Source of the DNA: Streptomyces chilikensis
Lineage (GTDB): Bacteria; Actinomycetota; Actinomycetes; Streptomycetales; Streptomycetaceae
Assembly: GCF_001642695.1 (NCBI RefSeq)
Contig: NZ_LWCC02000155.1
Coordinates: 1 to 64,000, forward strand
Direction of reading: 5' to 3'
DNA: 64,000 nucleotides
This document shows, in pieces, positions 46,694 to 56,093 of this stretch. The position numbers and the translations under genes are program-made. How positions within the stretch are numbered: the first letter of the stretch is position 1; each line of letters opens with the position of its first letter. The notes under the pieces are model-generated. The model worked only from the letters and a program-made list of their open reading frames with translations. It ran no database searches and was not told the DNA's origin.

Positions 46694-48041
46694 CCTCGCA
46701 CCGCCCGGCGGTGGGGCCGCGCCGCCGTCCCCGGCCGCACCGCCCGCCCCCGGCGCGCCGGGGGGCTCCGAGGCGCTGCTCGCCCTGGACCGGGCGCACG
46801 TGTGGCACCCGTACGGCCCGATGCCGGGCCGTACGGACCCGCTGCTCGTCGAGTCCGCCTCCGGGGTCCGGCTGCGCCTTGCCCGGGAGGCCCACGGGCA
46901 GCGCGAGTTGATCGACGCGATGGCCTCCTGGTGGTCCGCGGTGCACGGCTACAACCACCCGGTCCTCAACGAGGCCGCGACCGCCCAGCTCGGCCGGATG
47001 AGCCACGTGATGTTCGGCGGGCTCACCCACGAGCCGGCGGTGCGGCTGGCCACCCGTCTGGTGGAGATCACTCCCGGCCCGTTGCGGCACGTCTTCCTCG
47101 CCGACTCCGGTTCGGTGTCCGTCGAGGTGGCGCTCAAGATGTGCCTGCAGTACTGGCGTTCGCTCGGCCGCCCCGAGAAGCGCCGGCTGCTCACCTGGCG
47201 CGGCGGGTACCACGGCGACACCTGGCAGCCCATGTCGGTGTGCGACCCCGAGGGCGGGATGCACGAGCTGTGGCGGGGCGTGCTGCCCCGCCAGGTCTTC
47301 GCCGACGTGCCGCCCGCCGAGTGGGACGAGGCGTACGCGGGGCGCCTCGCCGACCTGATCGCCGCGCACGCCGGCGAGACGGCCGCCGTGGTCGTGGAGC
47401 CGGTCGTGCAGGGCGCGGGCGGCATGCGCTTCCACTCCCCCGCCTACCTGCGGGTCCTGCGCGAGGCCTGCGACGCGCACGACGTCCTGCTGGTCTTCGA
47501 CGAGATCGCCACGGGCTTCGGACGGACCGGCGAACTCTTCGCGGCCGACCACGCCGGGGTCGCGCCGGACGTGATGTGCCTGGGCAAGGCCCTGACCGGC
47601 GGTTACCTGACGATGGCGGCGACCCTCTGCACCACCCGGGTCGCCGAGGGCATCTCCCGCGGCGAGGTTCCGGTGCTGGCCCACGGCCCGACGTTCATGG
47701 GCAACCCGCTGGCCGCCGCCGTCGCCCGCGCCTCCGTGGACCTGCTGCTCGGGCAGGACTGGCGGCGGGAGGTCCGGCGCATCGGGACGGGCCTGGGCGA
47801 AGGGCTGGCGGCCGCCCGCGAACTGCCGGGCGTGGCGGACGTCCGCGTCCTGGGCGCCATCGGGGTGGTCCAGCTGGACCACCCCGTCGACATGGCGGCG
47901 GCCACCGCCGCCGCGGTGCGCGAGGGGGTCTGGCTGCGCCCCTTCCGCGACCTGGTGTACGTCATGCCTCCGTACGTGACGGAGGACGACGACCTGGCCC
48001 GGATCTGCCGCGCGGTGTGCGCGGCGGCCGCGGCGGGATGA
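46686..48041 (+). CDS. bioA: Adenosylmethionine-8-amino-7-oxononanoate transaminase, 451 aa
   Basis: This PLP transaminase makes 7,8-diaminopelargonate using SAM as amino donor. After a Pro/Ala-rich 28-residue leader come [44 protein letters not shown] and the PLP Lys near 301 in [24 protein letters not shown] holds the cofactor Asp. The start overlaps bioB by 8 bases. The N-terminal extension is disordered and unusual in length. Confidence 0.95.
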   Translation: MPDLAPPGGGAAPPSPAAPPAPGAPGGSEALLALDRAHVWHPYGPMPGRTDPLLVESASGVRLRLAREAHGQRELIDAMASWWSAVHGYNHPVLNEAATAQLGRMSHVMFGGLTHEPAVRLATRLVEITPGPLRHVFLADSGSVSVEVALKMCLQYWRSLGRPEKRRLLTWRGGYHGDTWQPMSVCDPEGGMHELWRGVLPRQVFADVPPAEWDEAYAGRLADLIAAHAGETAAVVVEPVVQGAGGMRFHSPAYLRVLREACDAHDVLLVFDEIATGFGRTGELFAADHAGVAPDVMCLGKALTGGYLTMAATLCTTRVAEGISRGEVPVLAHGPTFMGNPLAAAVARASVDLLLGQDWRREVRRIGTGLGEGLAAARELPGVADVRVLGAIGVVQLDHPVDMAAATAAAVREGVWLRPFRDLVYVMPPYVTEDDDLARICRAVCAAAAAG

Positions 48042-48068
48042 ACAACGGTGAGGAATGCGAGGACCGGC

Positions 48069-48863
48069 ATGTCAGTGATCGTCGTATCGGGCACGGGAAC
48101 CGAGATCGGCAAGACCGTGGTCACCGCGGCCGTGGCCGCGCTGGCGGCGGCGGCCGGCCGTTCGGTGGCCGTGCTGAAGCCGGCCCAGACCGGTCTGGCG
48201 CCGGGTGAGCCCGGCGACGCGGCGGAGGCGGCACGCCTGGCCGGGGGCGCCGGGGCCCGGGACGTGGGGGCCGGCGGTACGCCCGGAACCGTCGGCACGC
48301 CGGGAGCCGTCACCGCGGTCGAACTGGCCCGCTATCCCGACCCGCTGGCCCCGGCGACCGCCGCCCGGCGGGCCGGCATGCCTCCGGTCCGTCCGGAGCA
48401 GGTCGCCGAGGCGGCCGAGAAGCTGGCCGCCGGACACGACCTGGTCCTCGTCGAGGGCGCGGGCGGCCTGCTCGTCCGCCTCGACGAACGCGACGCCACC
48501 CTGGCCGACGCCGCGGCGCTGCTCGGCGCGCCCGTCCTGGTCGTCGCCCCCGCCGGACTCGGCACCCTCAACACCACCGCGCTGACCGCCGAGGCACTGC
48601 GCTCACGGAAGCTGGAACAGCTCGGCGTCGTGGTCGGCAGCTGGCCCCGCGACCCGGACCTGGCGGCCCGCTGCAACCTGACCGACCTCCCCCAGGCGGC
48701 GGGGGCGCCGCTGCTGGGCGCGGTCCCGCAGGGCGCCGGGGCCCTGTCCCCGCGCGCCTTCCGGGAGGCCGCCGCGGACTGGCTGTCGCCCCGTCTGGGC
48801 GGCCGCTGGGACGCCGCGGCGTTCGTCGGCGCCCACGGAGCCCCGGACGGCGAACGGCTCTGA
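48069..48863 (+). CDS. bioD: Dethiobiotin synthetase, 264 aa
   Basis: This closes the ureido ring of dethiobiotin with ATP and CO2. The P-loop is GTGTEIGKT at about 8-16, VLKPAQTG follows, and VEGAGGLLVRL is the conserved Mg/ATP block. A Gly/Ala/Thr-rich insertion (about 59-84, GAGARDVGAGGTPG and GTVGTPGAV) makes it longer than the usual 225-240 aa. The ATG follows GAGGACCGGC, 27 bases after bioA, completing a bioB-bioA-bioD operon. Confidence 0.93.
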   Translation: MSVIVVSGTGTEIGKTVVTAAVAALAAAAGRSVAVLKPAQTGLAPGEPGDAAEAARLAGGAGARDVGAGGTPGTVGTPGAVTAVELARYPDPLAPATAARRAGMPPVRPEQVAEAAEKLAAGHDLVLVEGAGGLLVRLDERDATLADAAALLGAPVLVVAPAGLGTLNTTALTAEALRSRKLEQLGVVVGSWPRDPDLAARCNLTDLPQAAGAPLLGAVPQGAGALSPRAFREAAADWLSPRLGGRWDAAAFVGAHGAPDGERL

Positions 48864-48934
48864 CGGAATCGATCGGCCCAGGTCGTCCTGAACTCCATGT
48901 CCCCGACAACAACCGCGTGCCATCATCACGTTCC

Positions 48935-49564
48935 ATGACGTCTGTGCCCTTCGTGCGCCCCTACCGGCCCTCCGACCGTCCGGCCGTCGGCCGCATCTGC
49001 GTCCTCACCGCCCATGACGGCGGCGACGCCACGCCGCACTACGCCGACCCGGAGATCCTCCCGGCGATCTTCGCCTACCCCTACGTCGACCGGGAGCCCG
49101 AGCTGGCGTTCGTCGTCGACGACGGCGACGGCGAGGCGGTCGGCTACATCGTGGGCACCGCCGACACTCCCGCCTTCGTCACCTGGTTCCGCGACCACTG
49201 GCTGCCCACCGTCGCCGGCGCCTACCCGCCCCCCGCGGTGAACGGCGCCGAGCCGACACCGGACGAGTCGATGGCCGCGCTCCTGCACCGCCCGGAACAC
49301 ATGGTGTGGCCCGAACTCTCGTCCCACCCGGCCCACTTGCACATCGACATCCTCCCGGCTCGGCAAGGTCTCGGCCTGGGGCGCGCCTTGATGGAGACGT
49401 ACCTGTCCGCGCTCGACAAGGCGGGCGTCGAGGCGGTCCACCTCTGCATGTCCCAGGCCAACACCCGGGCCCGCGCCTTCTACGACCGCATGGGTTTCCA
49501 GGAACTCACGGTCCCCGACGACGGCCCGGTCCGGTACCTCGGCCGCCCCACGGCCCGCGCCTGA
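48935..49564 (+). CDS. GNAT-family N-acetyltransferase, 209 aa
   Basis: This is a single GNAT domain. VRPYRPSDRPAVGRICVLTA is the first strand-helix, ILPARQGLGLGRALMETYL carries the acetyl-CoA pyrophosphate loop, and VHLCMSQANTRARAFYDRMG-type motif B and C precede FQEL. The sequence resembles a GNAT group with a large insert before the acetyl-CoA loop. The acceptor is unknown. No ribosome site precedes ATG 48935, so the start is uncertain; GTG 48917 is in frame. Confidence 0.87.
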   Translation: MTSVPFVRPYRPSDRPAVGRICVLTAHDGGDATPHYADPEILPAIFAYPYVDREPELAFVVDDGDGEAVGYIVGTADTPAFVTWFRDHWLPTVAGAYPPPAVNGAEPTPDESMAALLHRPEHMVWPELSSHPAHLHIDILPARQGLGLGRALMETYLSALDKAGVEAVHLCMSQANTRARAFYDRMGFQELTVPDDGPVRYLGRPTARA

Positions 49565-49801
49565 GCCCGAGCCGCGTCCCGTGGCCGTGCCCGGCGCCTG
49601 CCACGGCGACGACGGCTCGGCATCGCGTTGTCAGTGCCTCTCCATAAAGTGGAGACATCAGCTGGACGAACGACGGTCCACGCCGGGATTCGCGGTCCCG
49701 GAATTCCGCTGAACGGCACTGGCCAAGCCTTCATCAAGAAGCCGTATCCCCGCATGCCCGTTTCGCGGGCCCGGGGAGACGAACCGAAGGGAACCGACGC
49801 G
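49565..49801. other. Spacer upstream of the VWA gene
   Basis: This contains the perfect inverted repeat TCTCCATAAAGTGGAGA at 49639-49655, preceded by a -35-like TTGTCA at 49628. It is a likely promoter or operator region. No gene is seen. Confidence 0.45.
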
Positions 49802-50902
49802 ATGAGCAGCACCACGGCAAAGGCCCGGCTCAAGAAGCACCTCGTCAACCACGTCGCCCTCGTCATCGACAAGTCCGGTTCGATGCAGGGGCATTCGGAG
49901 CAGCTCATCCGCGTCGTCGACGAGTTCGTGAAGGGCCTGAAGGAGGAGTCCGACCGCCTCGGCCACGAGACCCGCATCAGCCTGTACGCCTTCGACCACC
50001 TGGTCGAGAACCTCGTCTGGGACATGGACGTCAAGCACCTGCCGTCCATGCGCGGCCTGTACACCGTCGAGAACGGCGCGACCGCGCTGATCCAGGCGTC
50101 GGTGAAGGCGCTCGAGGACCTCGAGCACATCTGGGAGGAGTACGGCGAGCACAGCTTCCTCCAGGTCGTCGTCACCGACGGCGAGGAGAACGCCTCCGGC
50201 GCGGACACGACCGGCAGCCGTCACGACCACCTCCCCGACGGCCGCGCCCTCCTGGAGGAGTGGCGGAACAGGATCGCCGACAAGCTGAACAGCCTGCCGG
50301 ACCACTGGACCTCGGCCATCATGGTGCCGAACTCCCTGGCCAAGCGCACCGCCCAGCAGTACGGCTTCCCCACCGGCAACATATCGATCTGGGACGCGGA
50401 CTCGGCCCAGGGGGTCGAGGAGGCGATCGGCACCGTCAAGTCGGCCGCCACCAGGTTCCTCCGCGACCGCGAGCAGGGCGTCCGCGGCACCAGGAACCTC
50501 TTCGCCATGGGCCAGGACCTCAGCTCGGCCGACGTGAGGACCAACCTCCAGGCCCTGGACGCCGGCAAGTACGTCCTCATCCCCGTCGACGAGCAGACCG
50601 CCATCCGTGACTTCGTCACCGGCGCCGGCCACCCGTACAGGACCGGCTGCGCCTTCTACCAGCTCTCCAAGCGCGAGAAGATCCAGGCGAGGAAGCAGAT
50701 CGCCGTGGCGGAGAAGGACCCGGTCACCGGCCGGATGACGGGCAAGGTCTTCACCGGCCCCGCCGCCCGTCAGCTCCTGGGCCTGCCGGCGACGGAGGTC
50801 ACGGTCACGCCGGGCAGCAACGACGCCTACACCGTCTTCGTCCAGTCCACCTCGGTCAACAGGAAGCTGATCCCGGGCACCAAGCTGCTGGTCCTGCTCT
50901 GA
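49802..50902 (+). CDS. TerY/VWA-like protein, 366 aa
   Basis: The N-terminal VWA domain (about 14-220) has an intact metal site: DKSGSM (Asp23, Ser25, Ser27), a Thr in NGATALIQA and Asp in VVTDGEENASG. The C-terminal 120 residues are not recognised but contain a conserved-looking YQLSKREKIQARKQIAV segment. There is no signal or membrane segment. VWA proteins of this shape occur in stress and phage-linked systems. The gene is convergent with a SpoIIE-type phosphatase. A GAAGGGAAC site precedes the ATG. Confidence 0.85.
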   Translation: MSSTTAKARLKKHLVNHVALVIDKSGSMQGHSEQLIRVVDEFVKGLKEESDRLGHETRISLYAFDHLVENLVWDMDVKHLPSMRGLYTVENGATALIQASVKALEDLEHIWEEYGEHSFLQVVVTDGEENASGADTTGSRHDHLPDGRALLEEWRNRIADKLNSLPDHWTSAIMVPNSLAKRTAQQYGFPTGNISIWDADSAQGVEEAIGTVKSAATRFLRDREQGVRGTRNLFAMGQDLSSADVRTNLQALDAGKYVLIPVDEQTAIRDFVTGAGHPYRTGCAFYQLSKREKIQARKQIAVAEKDPVTGRMTGKVFTGPAARQLLGLPATEVTVTPGSNDAYTVFVQSTSVNRKLIPGTKLLVLL

Positions 50903-50923
50903 CCGGCAGCCGCCGCTCCGGAC

Positions 50924-50958
50924 CCGGCCTCCAGGCCGCTCGCGTCCCTGGAGGCCGG
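50924..50958. terminator. Bidirectional terminator
   Basis: A perfect 12-bp stem (50924-50935 with 50947-50958) and 11-base loop separate the convergent stops at 50902 and 50988. Confidence 0.78.
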
Positions 50959-50987
50959 TCCGCGTCCGTACCCGTGCCCGCTCCCGG

Positions 50988-52211
50988 TCAGGGCAGAAGG
51001 CCGTCCTGGTCCGGGTCGAGCCATTCGGCGAGCAGGACGGTGGCGTCGTCGACGAGGTGCCCGGCGTGCTGGTCGACGACGGCATGGACGAGCTGGCGCA
51101 GCGTCTCGTGGACCGTCAGGCCGTCGGCGTTGTGCCGCACGATGTAGTCGGTGAAGCGCTGGAGGCCGAACTCCTCGCCCTTGTCGTTCCGGGCCTCGAC
51201 GATGCCGTCGGTGTACAGGATGATCCGGTCGCCGGGCTCCAGTTGCTCCCTGCTCACGGTCACCGGCAGCCCCAGCCCGGTGCCCATGGGCCCTGCCGGA
51301 GGGCAGTACAGCTCGCGGGACCAGCGCCCGGCGCGCAGCAGGACCGGCAGATGGTGACCGCGGTTGATCCAGGTCAGCGCCCCGGTCCGCATGTCGAGGT
51401 CGGCGAGGACGCCGGTGACGTACCGGCTGTGGCCGAACTGGGCGATCAGGGTGTCCTCGATCGCCCGCGACGTCCCGACGAGGTCGGCGCCCTGCCGGCG
51501 GGCGTTGCGACAGGCGCCGATGGCCATGTTGGCCGTCAGCCCCGCCGTGGCGTCGTGGCCCATCGCGTCGAACACGGCCATGTGGAGCACGCTGTCGGCC
51601 ACGGCGTAGTCGAAGGCGTCACCGCCGACCTCGTAGGCCGGCTCCGACAACGCGGCGACGGTGGTCCCCGCGCCGGCGAACGCCGAGGGCGGGGTGAGGT
51701 GCCACTGCATCTCGGCGGACACGCTCATCGCCTCGGTCCGGACCAGTCGTGCGTAGGAGTCGCTGAAGGCCCTCTTGCTCAGCAGCAGCAACGCCACCAC
51801 CGACGCCAGCGCGTACAGGGCGTCGCGCACGGCCTCGCCCTCCAGGTCGGTGTCCGCCCGCAGCACGCCCAGGCGTTCCACACCGTCGGTCACCGGCATC
51901 CACCAGCGGCGGAGGCCCGGCTCGTCGGGATGGCCGCCCGGCTCGGCGATCAGGTCGACCCGCCGGTAGGCGAGCCCCGGCACGGTCCCCCCGACGGCGT
52001 ACTCCGTGCCTCCCCCGCCGGCGTCGAGCCCTCGGCCGGTGATCTGGCGCAGCACCTTGCCCTGGAGGTCCGCCACGAAGAAGACGACATCGCGCAGCCC
52101 CGCCGCCCCGGCGTGCTCGGCCACCATGCGGGGCAGGTCCTCCAGCCGTGCGATGTGGCTGGCCACCACCAGATCGACCAGTGCCCTGTTCAGCTTCGCC
52201 GCGTCGGTCAC
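50988..52211 (-). CDS. SpoIIE-type PP2C phosphatase with GAF-like sensor, 407 aa
   Basis: The N-terminal 150 residues resemble a GAF domain (VFFVADLQGKVLRQITGRGL). The C-terminal PPM/SpoIIE domain (about 185-400) shows EPAYEVGGDAFDYAVADS, AVFDAMGHDATAGL with the metal Asp residues, and ILYTDGIVEARN and DDATVLL as later metal motifs. Streptomycetes have many such proteins, which dephosphorylate anti-sigma antagonists or act in differentiation. The GTG at 52211 follows GGAAAGG. No kinase or antagonist gene is adjacent. Confidence 0.9.
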   Translation of the reverse strand: MTDAAKLNRALVDLVVASHIARLEDLPRMVAEHAGAAGLRDVVFFVADLQGKVLRQITGRGLDAGGGGTEYAVGGTVPGLAYRRVDLIAEPGGHPDEPGLRRWWMPVTDGVERLGVLRADTDLEGEAVRDALYALASVVALLLLSKRAFSDSYARLVRTEAMSVSAEMQWHLTPPSAFAGAGTTVAALSEPAYEVGGDAFDYAVADSVLHMAVFDAMGHDATAGLTANMAIGACRNARRQGADLVGTSRAIEDTLIAQFGHSRYVTGVLADLDMRTGALTWINRGHHLPVLLRAGRWSRELYCPPAGPMGTGLGLPVTVSREQLEPGDRIILYTDGIVEARNDKGEEFGLQRFTDYIVRHNADGLTVHETLRQLVHAVVDQHAGHLVDDATVLLAEWLDPDQDGLLP

Positions 52212-52629
52212 AGCACGCCTTTCCTTCCGCCCGTCTCCTCCCCGGCGACCCGCTGGGAGAGCCACGGACTGGCGAGTACCCGCAATCGTCCCGGAAATCT
52301 TCCGGCGGCGGCCCCTCCCCGCAGGGCTCCGCGGGCGATTCGCGGCCACTCGGCACCGGGCGGCGGAGGACCGGATCCCGCGGAGGGCCGGGTCCCGGAC
52401 GCAGCCGGTGACGAGGACGCCCACGACGGCTGTGCGGCCGTCGACGAGTACGACGGCATGCCCGCGCTCCGGAACATGCTCCCGGTACCCCTCTCCGGTG
52501 TCCGCCCGCTCCCCCGCCCGACGCCGCCGTGGCCCGTGCCTCGCCGGTCACCGGGCACGGCCGGTCCGCCACCCCGATGGTGTCGCGCCGCTCCCACCGC
52601 CCCTCACACCCCGGACGACGGCCCGCCGG
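52212..52629. other. 418-base spacer
   Basis: Very GC-rich DNA between two minus-strand genes. Open frames exist but none shows a ribosome site or domain. I see no gene or repeat of note. Confidence 0.55.
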
Positions 52630-53286
52630 TCAGCACTGCCAGAGGAACGCGGCCTCACGGCACGGCCCGCAGGCGAAGGCGTACGCCATGCCGCACCCGC
52701 CGAAGTTCATCGCCGTGGCGTGGTGCGGTCCCTCCTCGAACTGGGCGACCAGGTCCATGTCCCGGCCGCATCCCCCGCACGACGGCGTCTCGTCGCCCTG
52801 CAGCCAGTCCGGTCGCCCGCCGAGCCTCCCCAGCACGTGCAGCACCTCCCGGCCGTCACCGCGCCCCCACTCCTGACGGGCGCCGTCGTAGTCGTCGAGG
52901 GACGAATCCGTCAGCCCGACGGCGTTGGCCGCACCGAGGTACAGCACTTCCTCGTCCTCCACCGCGGGCGCCGACAACGGCGCCAGTCCTTCCGCGGGGA
53001 GCAGGAAGGCCGCGTTCGCGCCGTCGGTCGCGCTCCACGCCTCGCACATGCCCGGGTCGGTCTGGCACATGAAGACCGCCAGGACGAGTTCGGCCCGGCC
53101 GTCCGCCCGCACCGTGGGCCGCGCCCGGTCGTCGAGCAGGACCTGAGCCAGGAACTGCATCGGCCCCCCGCACTCCGCGCACGTCGGCCACGCCGTTCCG
53201 GCGGGGGCCAGCGGCACTCCCCCGGTGCGGGTGACCAGCGCGTCCGGCTCCGCGGGGCCTGCGTACGTCATCAGCGTCGTCGCCAT
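52630..53286 (-). CDS. DUF1963-like (YwqG-type) protein, 218 aa
   Basis: The segments GGVPLAPAGTAWPTCAECGG and PMQFLAQVLLDD match the DUF1963/YwqG pattern, in which food-like small domains bind unknown ligands. Two CxxC pairs (CAECGG near 36, and SCGGCGRD and CGPCRE near the C-terminus) could bind zinc. The function is unknown. It lies 76 bases downstream of the HNH endonuclease on the same strand and could be co-transcribed. Confidence 0.75.
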   Translation of the reverse strand: MATTLMTYAGPAEPDALVTRTGGVPLAPAGTAWPTCAECGGPMQFLAQVLLDDRARPTVRADGRAELVLAVFMCQTDPGMCEAWSATDGANAAFLLPAEGLAPLSAPAVEDEEVLYLGAANAVGLTDSSLDDYDGARQEWGRGDGREVLHVLGRLGGRPDWLQGDETPSCGGCGRDMDLVAQFEEGPHHATAMNFGGCGMAYAFACGPCREAAFLWQC

Positions 53287-53362
53287 GCCCCGGACATTAC
53301 GGCACACTGTTCCGCCGTCGGCCCGGGGGCAGGCCGAGGGCCGGTCAGGGGGGCTCCGCGTC

Positions 53363-54286
53363 CTACGCCACGCCCGCCCCGGCGCTCTTGAAGACCTGCC
53401 GCGCATGCCACTCGACGTGCTTCGGCCGCACCGCCGGCCGACCGGGGCGGGGTACGGCCACGGGCCGGCCGTGAAGCGCGTCCACCGCCCGTCCGGCCGG
53501 ACTCCGGGCCACGTACGCCGGAGACACCTGGATGCGCAGATCGGGCAGGAGCCCCAGCACGCCGGCGTCGAAAAGTGTGTGGTGCAGCGAGCACAGTGCC
53601 AGTCCGTTGTCCACCTCGTCGGGCCCGTCCTGGCTGTGCCACCGGACGTGGGCGGCCTCGATGCCCACCGGGTTCCGCCCGAGCGCTCCGTCGAAGCCGC
53701 AGAAGGCGCACGCGTACGCGTAGGCGCGCAGCACCTCCTCCGCGAACCCGGCCCGCCGCCTCCGTCGCGTGCGCTCCGCCGACAGGTCCGCGACGCCGGT
53801 GAACTCCGCCGGGTCGAATCCGATCGCCTCGCAGATCACCGACTCGAGCGCGGTGGTGAAGTGCTGGTCCATCAGCAGCCGGACGGCCTGCCCCAGCACG
53901 CCGGGCTCGGCCAGCAGCACCTCCACCTCGGACCGCAGCCGGCCGTGGGCGCCGCGTTCCCGGAGCCAAGTCCTCCGCTCGGGAACGCCGGACCCGATCT
54001 CCCGTCCCTCCCGGTCACGGAGGTCCCACAGCTCCCGTTCCAGGTGAACGAACGGCATCGCCGCCCGCTGCCGGGCCGCGCCCGGGCTCTTCACCGCCGG
54101 CCCGAAGTCGTTGATGAGCCGGCTGACCGGCTCCTCCGCCTCCTCGTACGAGACGGCGCTGCTGCCCGTGCCGGCGAACCTCCCCAGCAGCCACAGCACC
54201 AGCAACGGCTTGTGCGGCGCCCGGCGGTCGCCGACCTGCGCCCGCCGCAGCGCGGTGAGCCGGCCCATCAGTTCTTCCCGCGTCAT
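53363..54286 (-). CDS. Probable phosphorothioate-DNA-binding HNH restriction endonuclease, 307 aa
   Basis: The N-terminal 170 residues (RRAPHKPLLVLWLLGRF, then PVSRLINDFGP and MPFVHLERELWDL) resemble the sulfur-binding domain of type IV enzymes such as ScoMcrA and SprMcrA, which recognise phosphorothioate-modified DNA. The C-terminal domain is an HNH nuclease: Cys193 and Cys196, His213 in EAAHVRWHS, Asn227 in DNGLALCS, His235-His236. All core residues are present. It would cut incoming modified DNA and is toxic if dnd genes coexist; none are in the window. ATG 54286 follows GGGGGACG. Confidence 0.82.
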   Translation of the reverse strand: MTREELMGRLTALRRAQVGDRRAPHKPLLVLWLLGRFAGTGSSAVSYEEAEEPVSRLINDFGPAVKSPGAARQRAAMPFVHLERELWDLRDREGREIGSGVPERRTWLRERGAHGRLRSEVEVLLAEPGVLGQAVRLLMDQHFTTALESVICEAIGFDPAEFTGVADLSAERTRRRRRAGFAEEVLRAYAYACAFCGFDGALGRNPVGIEAAHVRWHSQDGPDEVDNGLALCSLHHTLFDAGVLGLLPDLRIQVSPAYVARSPAGRAVDALHGRPVAVPRPGRPAVRPKHVEWHARQVFKSAGAGVA

Positions 54287-54582
54287 CGTCCCCCGCCCGA
54301 CCTCACCCACGCCCCCTCCACAGTGTGCCTCCCGCGGACACCACAGTGACTTGGCGCGTCACCGTAGTCGCCCGGAGACCGCTCCTCACGTCGGCAGGTC
54401 ACGCCCAGACGCCTCCCGCGACAGCATTTGGCCTTATAGTCTGACGATCTTTCTGCCATGGTTTCCAGAAAGGCAGTTCGGTGTCGATGCCGGACCCCTG
54501 ACGGGTTCTCGGAGCGACGACGAGCGAACGATCCGGCGTCGGCCGGCCTCCACCCTGTTCCGACATCTCCCCCGGAGGATCC
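54287..54582. other. Divergent spacer, AT-richer
   Basis: This 296-base spacer separates the HNH and GIY-YIG genes. It contains the inverted repeat TTTCTG-N10-CAGAAA at 54450-54471 and a -10-like TATAGT near 54436. It is likely the shared control region. No gene is seen. Confidence 0.5.
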
Positions 54583-55128
54583 GTGGACGTAACCGCTCTC
54601 ACCCACCCCGACAGACTGTGGTCGGTGGAGGAGGTGCTGACCAGCCCCGGCCCGGTGCCGGCGGCGGCCGGGGTCTACGGCTGGCACTTCGAAGAGCCGC
54701 CCCACCCCGCGCTGCCCGGCCGTCGGCTCCTCTACGTGGGCATGGCTCCCCGCTTCATGGCGACCCGGACCAGCACGCAGAACCTGCGGACCCGCGTGCG
54801 TTACCACTGCCGAGGCAACGCGGAGGGTTCGACCCTCCGGCTCTCGCTCGGCTGCCTGCTCGGCCTCGAACTCCGCCGAGTGGGCAGCGGTAAGCACATG
54901 ACCTTCGGGCGGGAAGGCGAAGCCCGGCTCAGCGCGTGGATGGTGGACAACGCGCGCGTCTGCTGGGTGGAGCACGAGGAACCCACCGCCCTCGAGTCGC
55001 AGCTCATATCCCAGCTCGACCTTCCCTTGAACATCGACCAGAACAGCCACAACGGGTTCCACGGCCGGCTCAAAGGCATCAGGGCGGAAGCCCGGTCCAG
55101 AGCAAGGGAGTTGCCCATCGGCGAGTAG
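54583..55128 (+). CDS. GIY-YIG nuclease-superfamily protein, 181 aa
   Basis: The GIY-YIG core is readable: AAGVYGWHF (about 28-36) for the first strand, RLLYVGMAP (48-56) for the second, and RTRVRYHCRGNAEGSTLRLS with the catalytic-type Arg. A later Glu in TALESQLI and the Asn in LNIDQN complete the usual set. It is compact like stand-alone family members in restriction or repair. GTG 54583 follows CGGAGGATCC. It is divergent from the HNH enzyme; a restriction or repair partnership is inferred only. Confidence 0.82.
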   Translation: MDVTALTHPDRLWSVEEVLTSPGPVPAAAGVYGWHFEEPPHPALPGRRLLYVGMAPRFMATRTSTQNLRTRVRYHCRGNAEGSTLRLSLGCLLGLELRRVGSGKHMTFGREGEARLSAWMVDNARVCWVEHEEPTALESQLISQLDLPLNIDQNSHNGFHGRLKGIRAEARSRARELPIGE

Positions 55129-55487
55129 GCGGCCAACCCCGGTGCCTGACTGAGCTTGCTCCAGTTCGACGGACGCACCACCATGCCCAGCGACCGGCGG
55201 CTTCCTCGTGAGCAGCTTCTGCCTGTCGAGTCGGGCCTCGATCCGTTCCTCCGTGGACGGTGGAGGCACGTTCCGCATGACCGCCCGGGCGTACGCCTCG
55301 GTCTGCAGCAGTCCCGGAACCACCCGGCACTCGTACGTGCACAGGCTCACCGCCGTCGCTGTGGGGGGGCGCGCCGCGGCGGTCGTGCGGAAAGACCGTG
55401 TGGGCGCTCCTGCGGAAGTGACGGACGGGGGAACCACGGACGACCGAGTGCCCGTTGTCGCGCCGGGAATCTTCGGGGCCGGCACGC
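55129..55487. other. Degenerate stretch with regulator remnant
   Basis: This 359-base stretch holds the DUF5753 remnant described separately and no intact gene. Confidence 0.6.
55180..55350 (-). pseudogene. DUF5753 (Scr1-type) regulator remnant
   Basis: On the minus strand the translation YECRVVPGLLQTEAYARAV, then EERIEARLDRQKLLTRKPP, matches the DUF5753 domain of streptomycete XRE/Scr1-family regulators. The upstream helix-turn-helix and downstream end are missing and the flanks are out of frame. The piece is therefore a decayed fragment, a sign of past turnover at this locus. Edges are approximate. Confidence 0.78.
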
Positions 55488-56048
55488 TCAGCGCGGGCCC
55501 TGGCGACGGACGCTGCTCGGCGACGGCCCGCCGGCACGGAGCCGGTCCCCCGAGGTGGCTCCCTCGCCGTCGGGCCGGGCGGACGCGTCCTTCGCCGCCC
55601 ACAGCGCGGTGGCGATGAAGAGCACCTGCTCGGGGATCCGGAACCACAGCGGCGTGGCCGGGTCGCCGTTGGACGGTACGCCCTCGAGGGCGGCGTAGAC
55701 GTTGGCGGGGAGGATCAGAACGAAGAACACGGCCAGCCCGATCCCCGCCAACGGGCGGGTCGAGGTCCGGACGAGCCCGGCGGCGCCGAGGAGTTCCAGC
55801 ACGCCGGTGCCGAGGACGACCGCGGCGGGGAACGGCACGAAGGGCGGGATCATCGCCTCCATGTCGTCACGGCCGGGCATCACGGTGACGCCGGGCGGGG
55901 CGAAGTGCGCGGCCGCGGTGAAGACGAGCAGCACCGCCAGGCCGTGTGCGGCGCTGACCCGCCACGTGGCGAACCGGCCGACGCCCAGCGCGCCGAGCAG
56001 CCGGAACACCGCCGTGGGGACGACGAGCAACATCAGTGTCCCGAACAT
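55488..56048 (-). CDS. DoxX-like membrane protein, 186 aa
   Basis: This has four predicted helices of the DoxX/DoxX-like type: TLMLLVVPTAVFRLLGALGV, AVLLVFTAAAHFAPPG, VLGTGVLELLGAAGLV and GIGLAVFFVLILPANVYAAL. Some DoxX-family members take part in thiol redox or sulfur metabolism; this role is uncertain. The ATG follows AAAGGAC. The gene is divergent from a TetR gene, with a near-consensus promoter in the spacer. The C-terminal tail is hydrophilic. Confidence 0.85.
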   Translation of the reverse strand: MFGTLMLLVVPTAVFRLLGALGVGRFATWRVSAAHGLAVLLVFTAAAHFAPPGVTVMPGRDDMEAMIPPFVPFPAAVVLGTGVLELLGAAGLVRTSTRPLAGIGLAVFFVLILPANVYAALEGVPSNGDPATPLWFRIPEQVLFIATALWAAKDASARPDGEGATSGDRLRAGGPSPSSVRRQGPR

Positions 56049-56093
56049 AAAAGTCCTTTCGGAGCAAAGGAGTTGAGGGAACTTTCCACTGGC

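Noticed and set aside
53363-55128. Complete Dnd/Ssp phosphorothioation system
   Set aside because: No dndA-E or ssp genes occur in the window, so only the restriction-type reader is supported.
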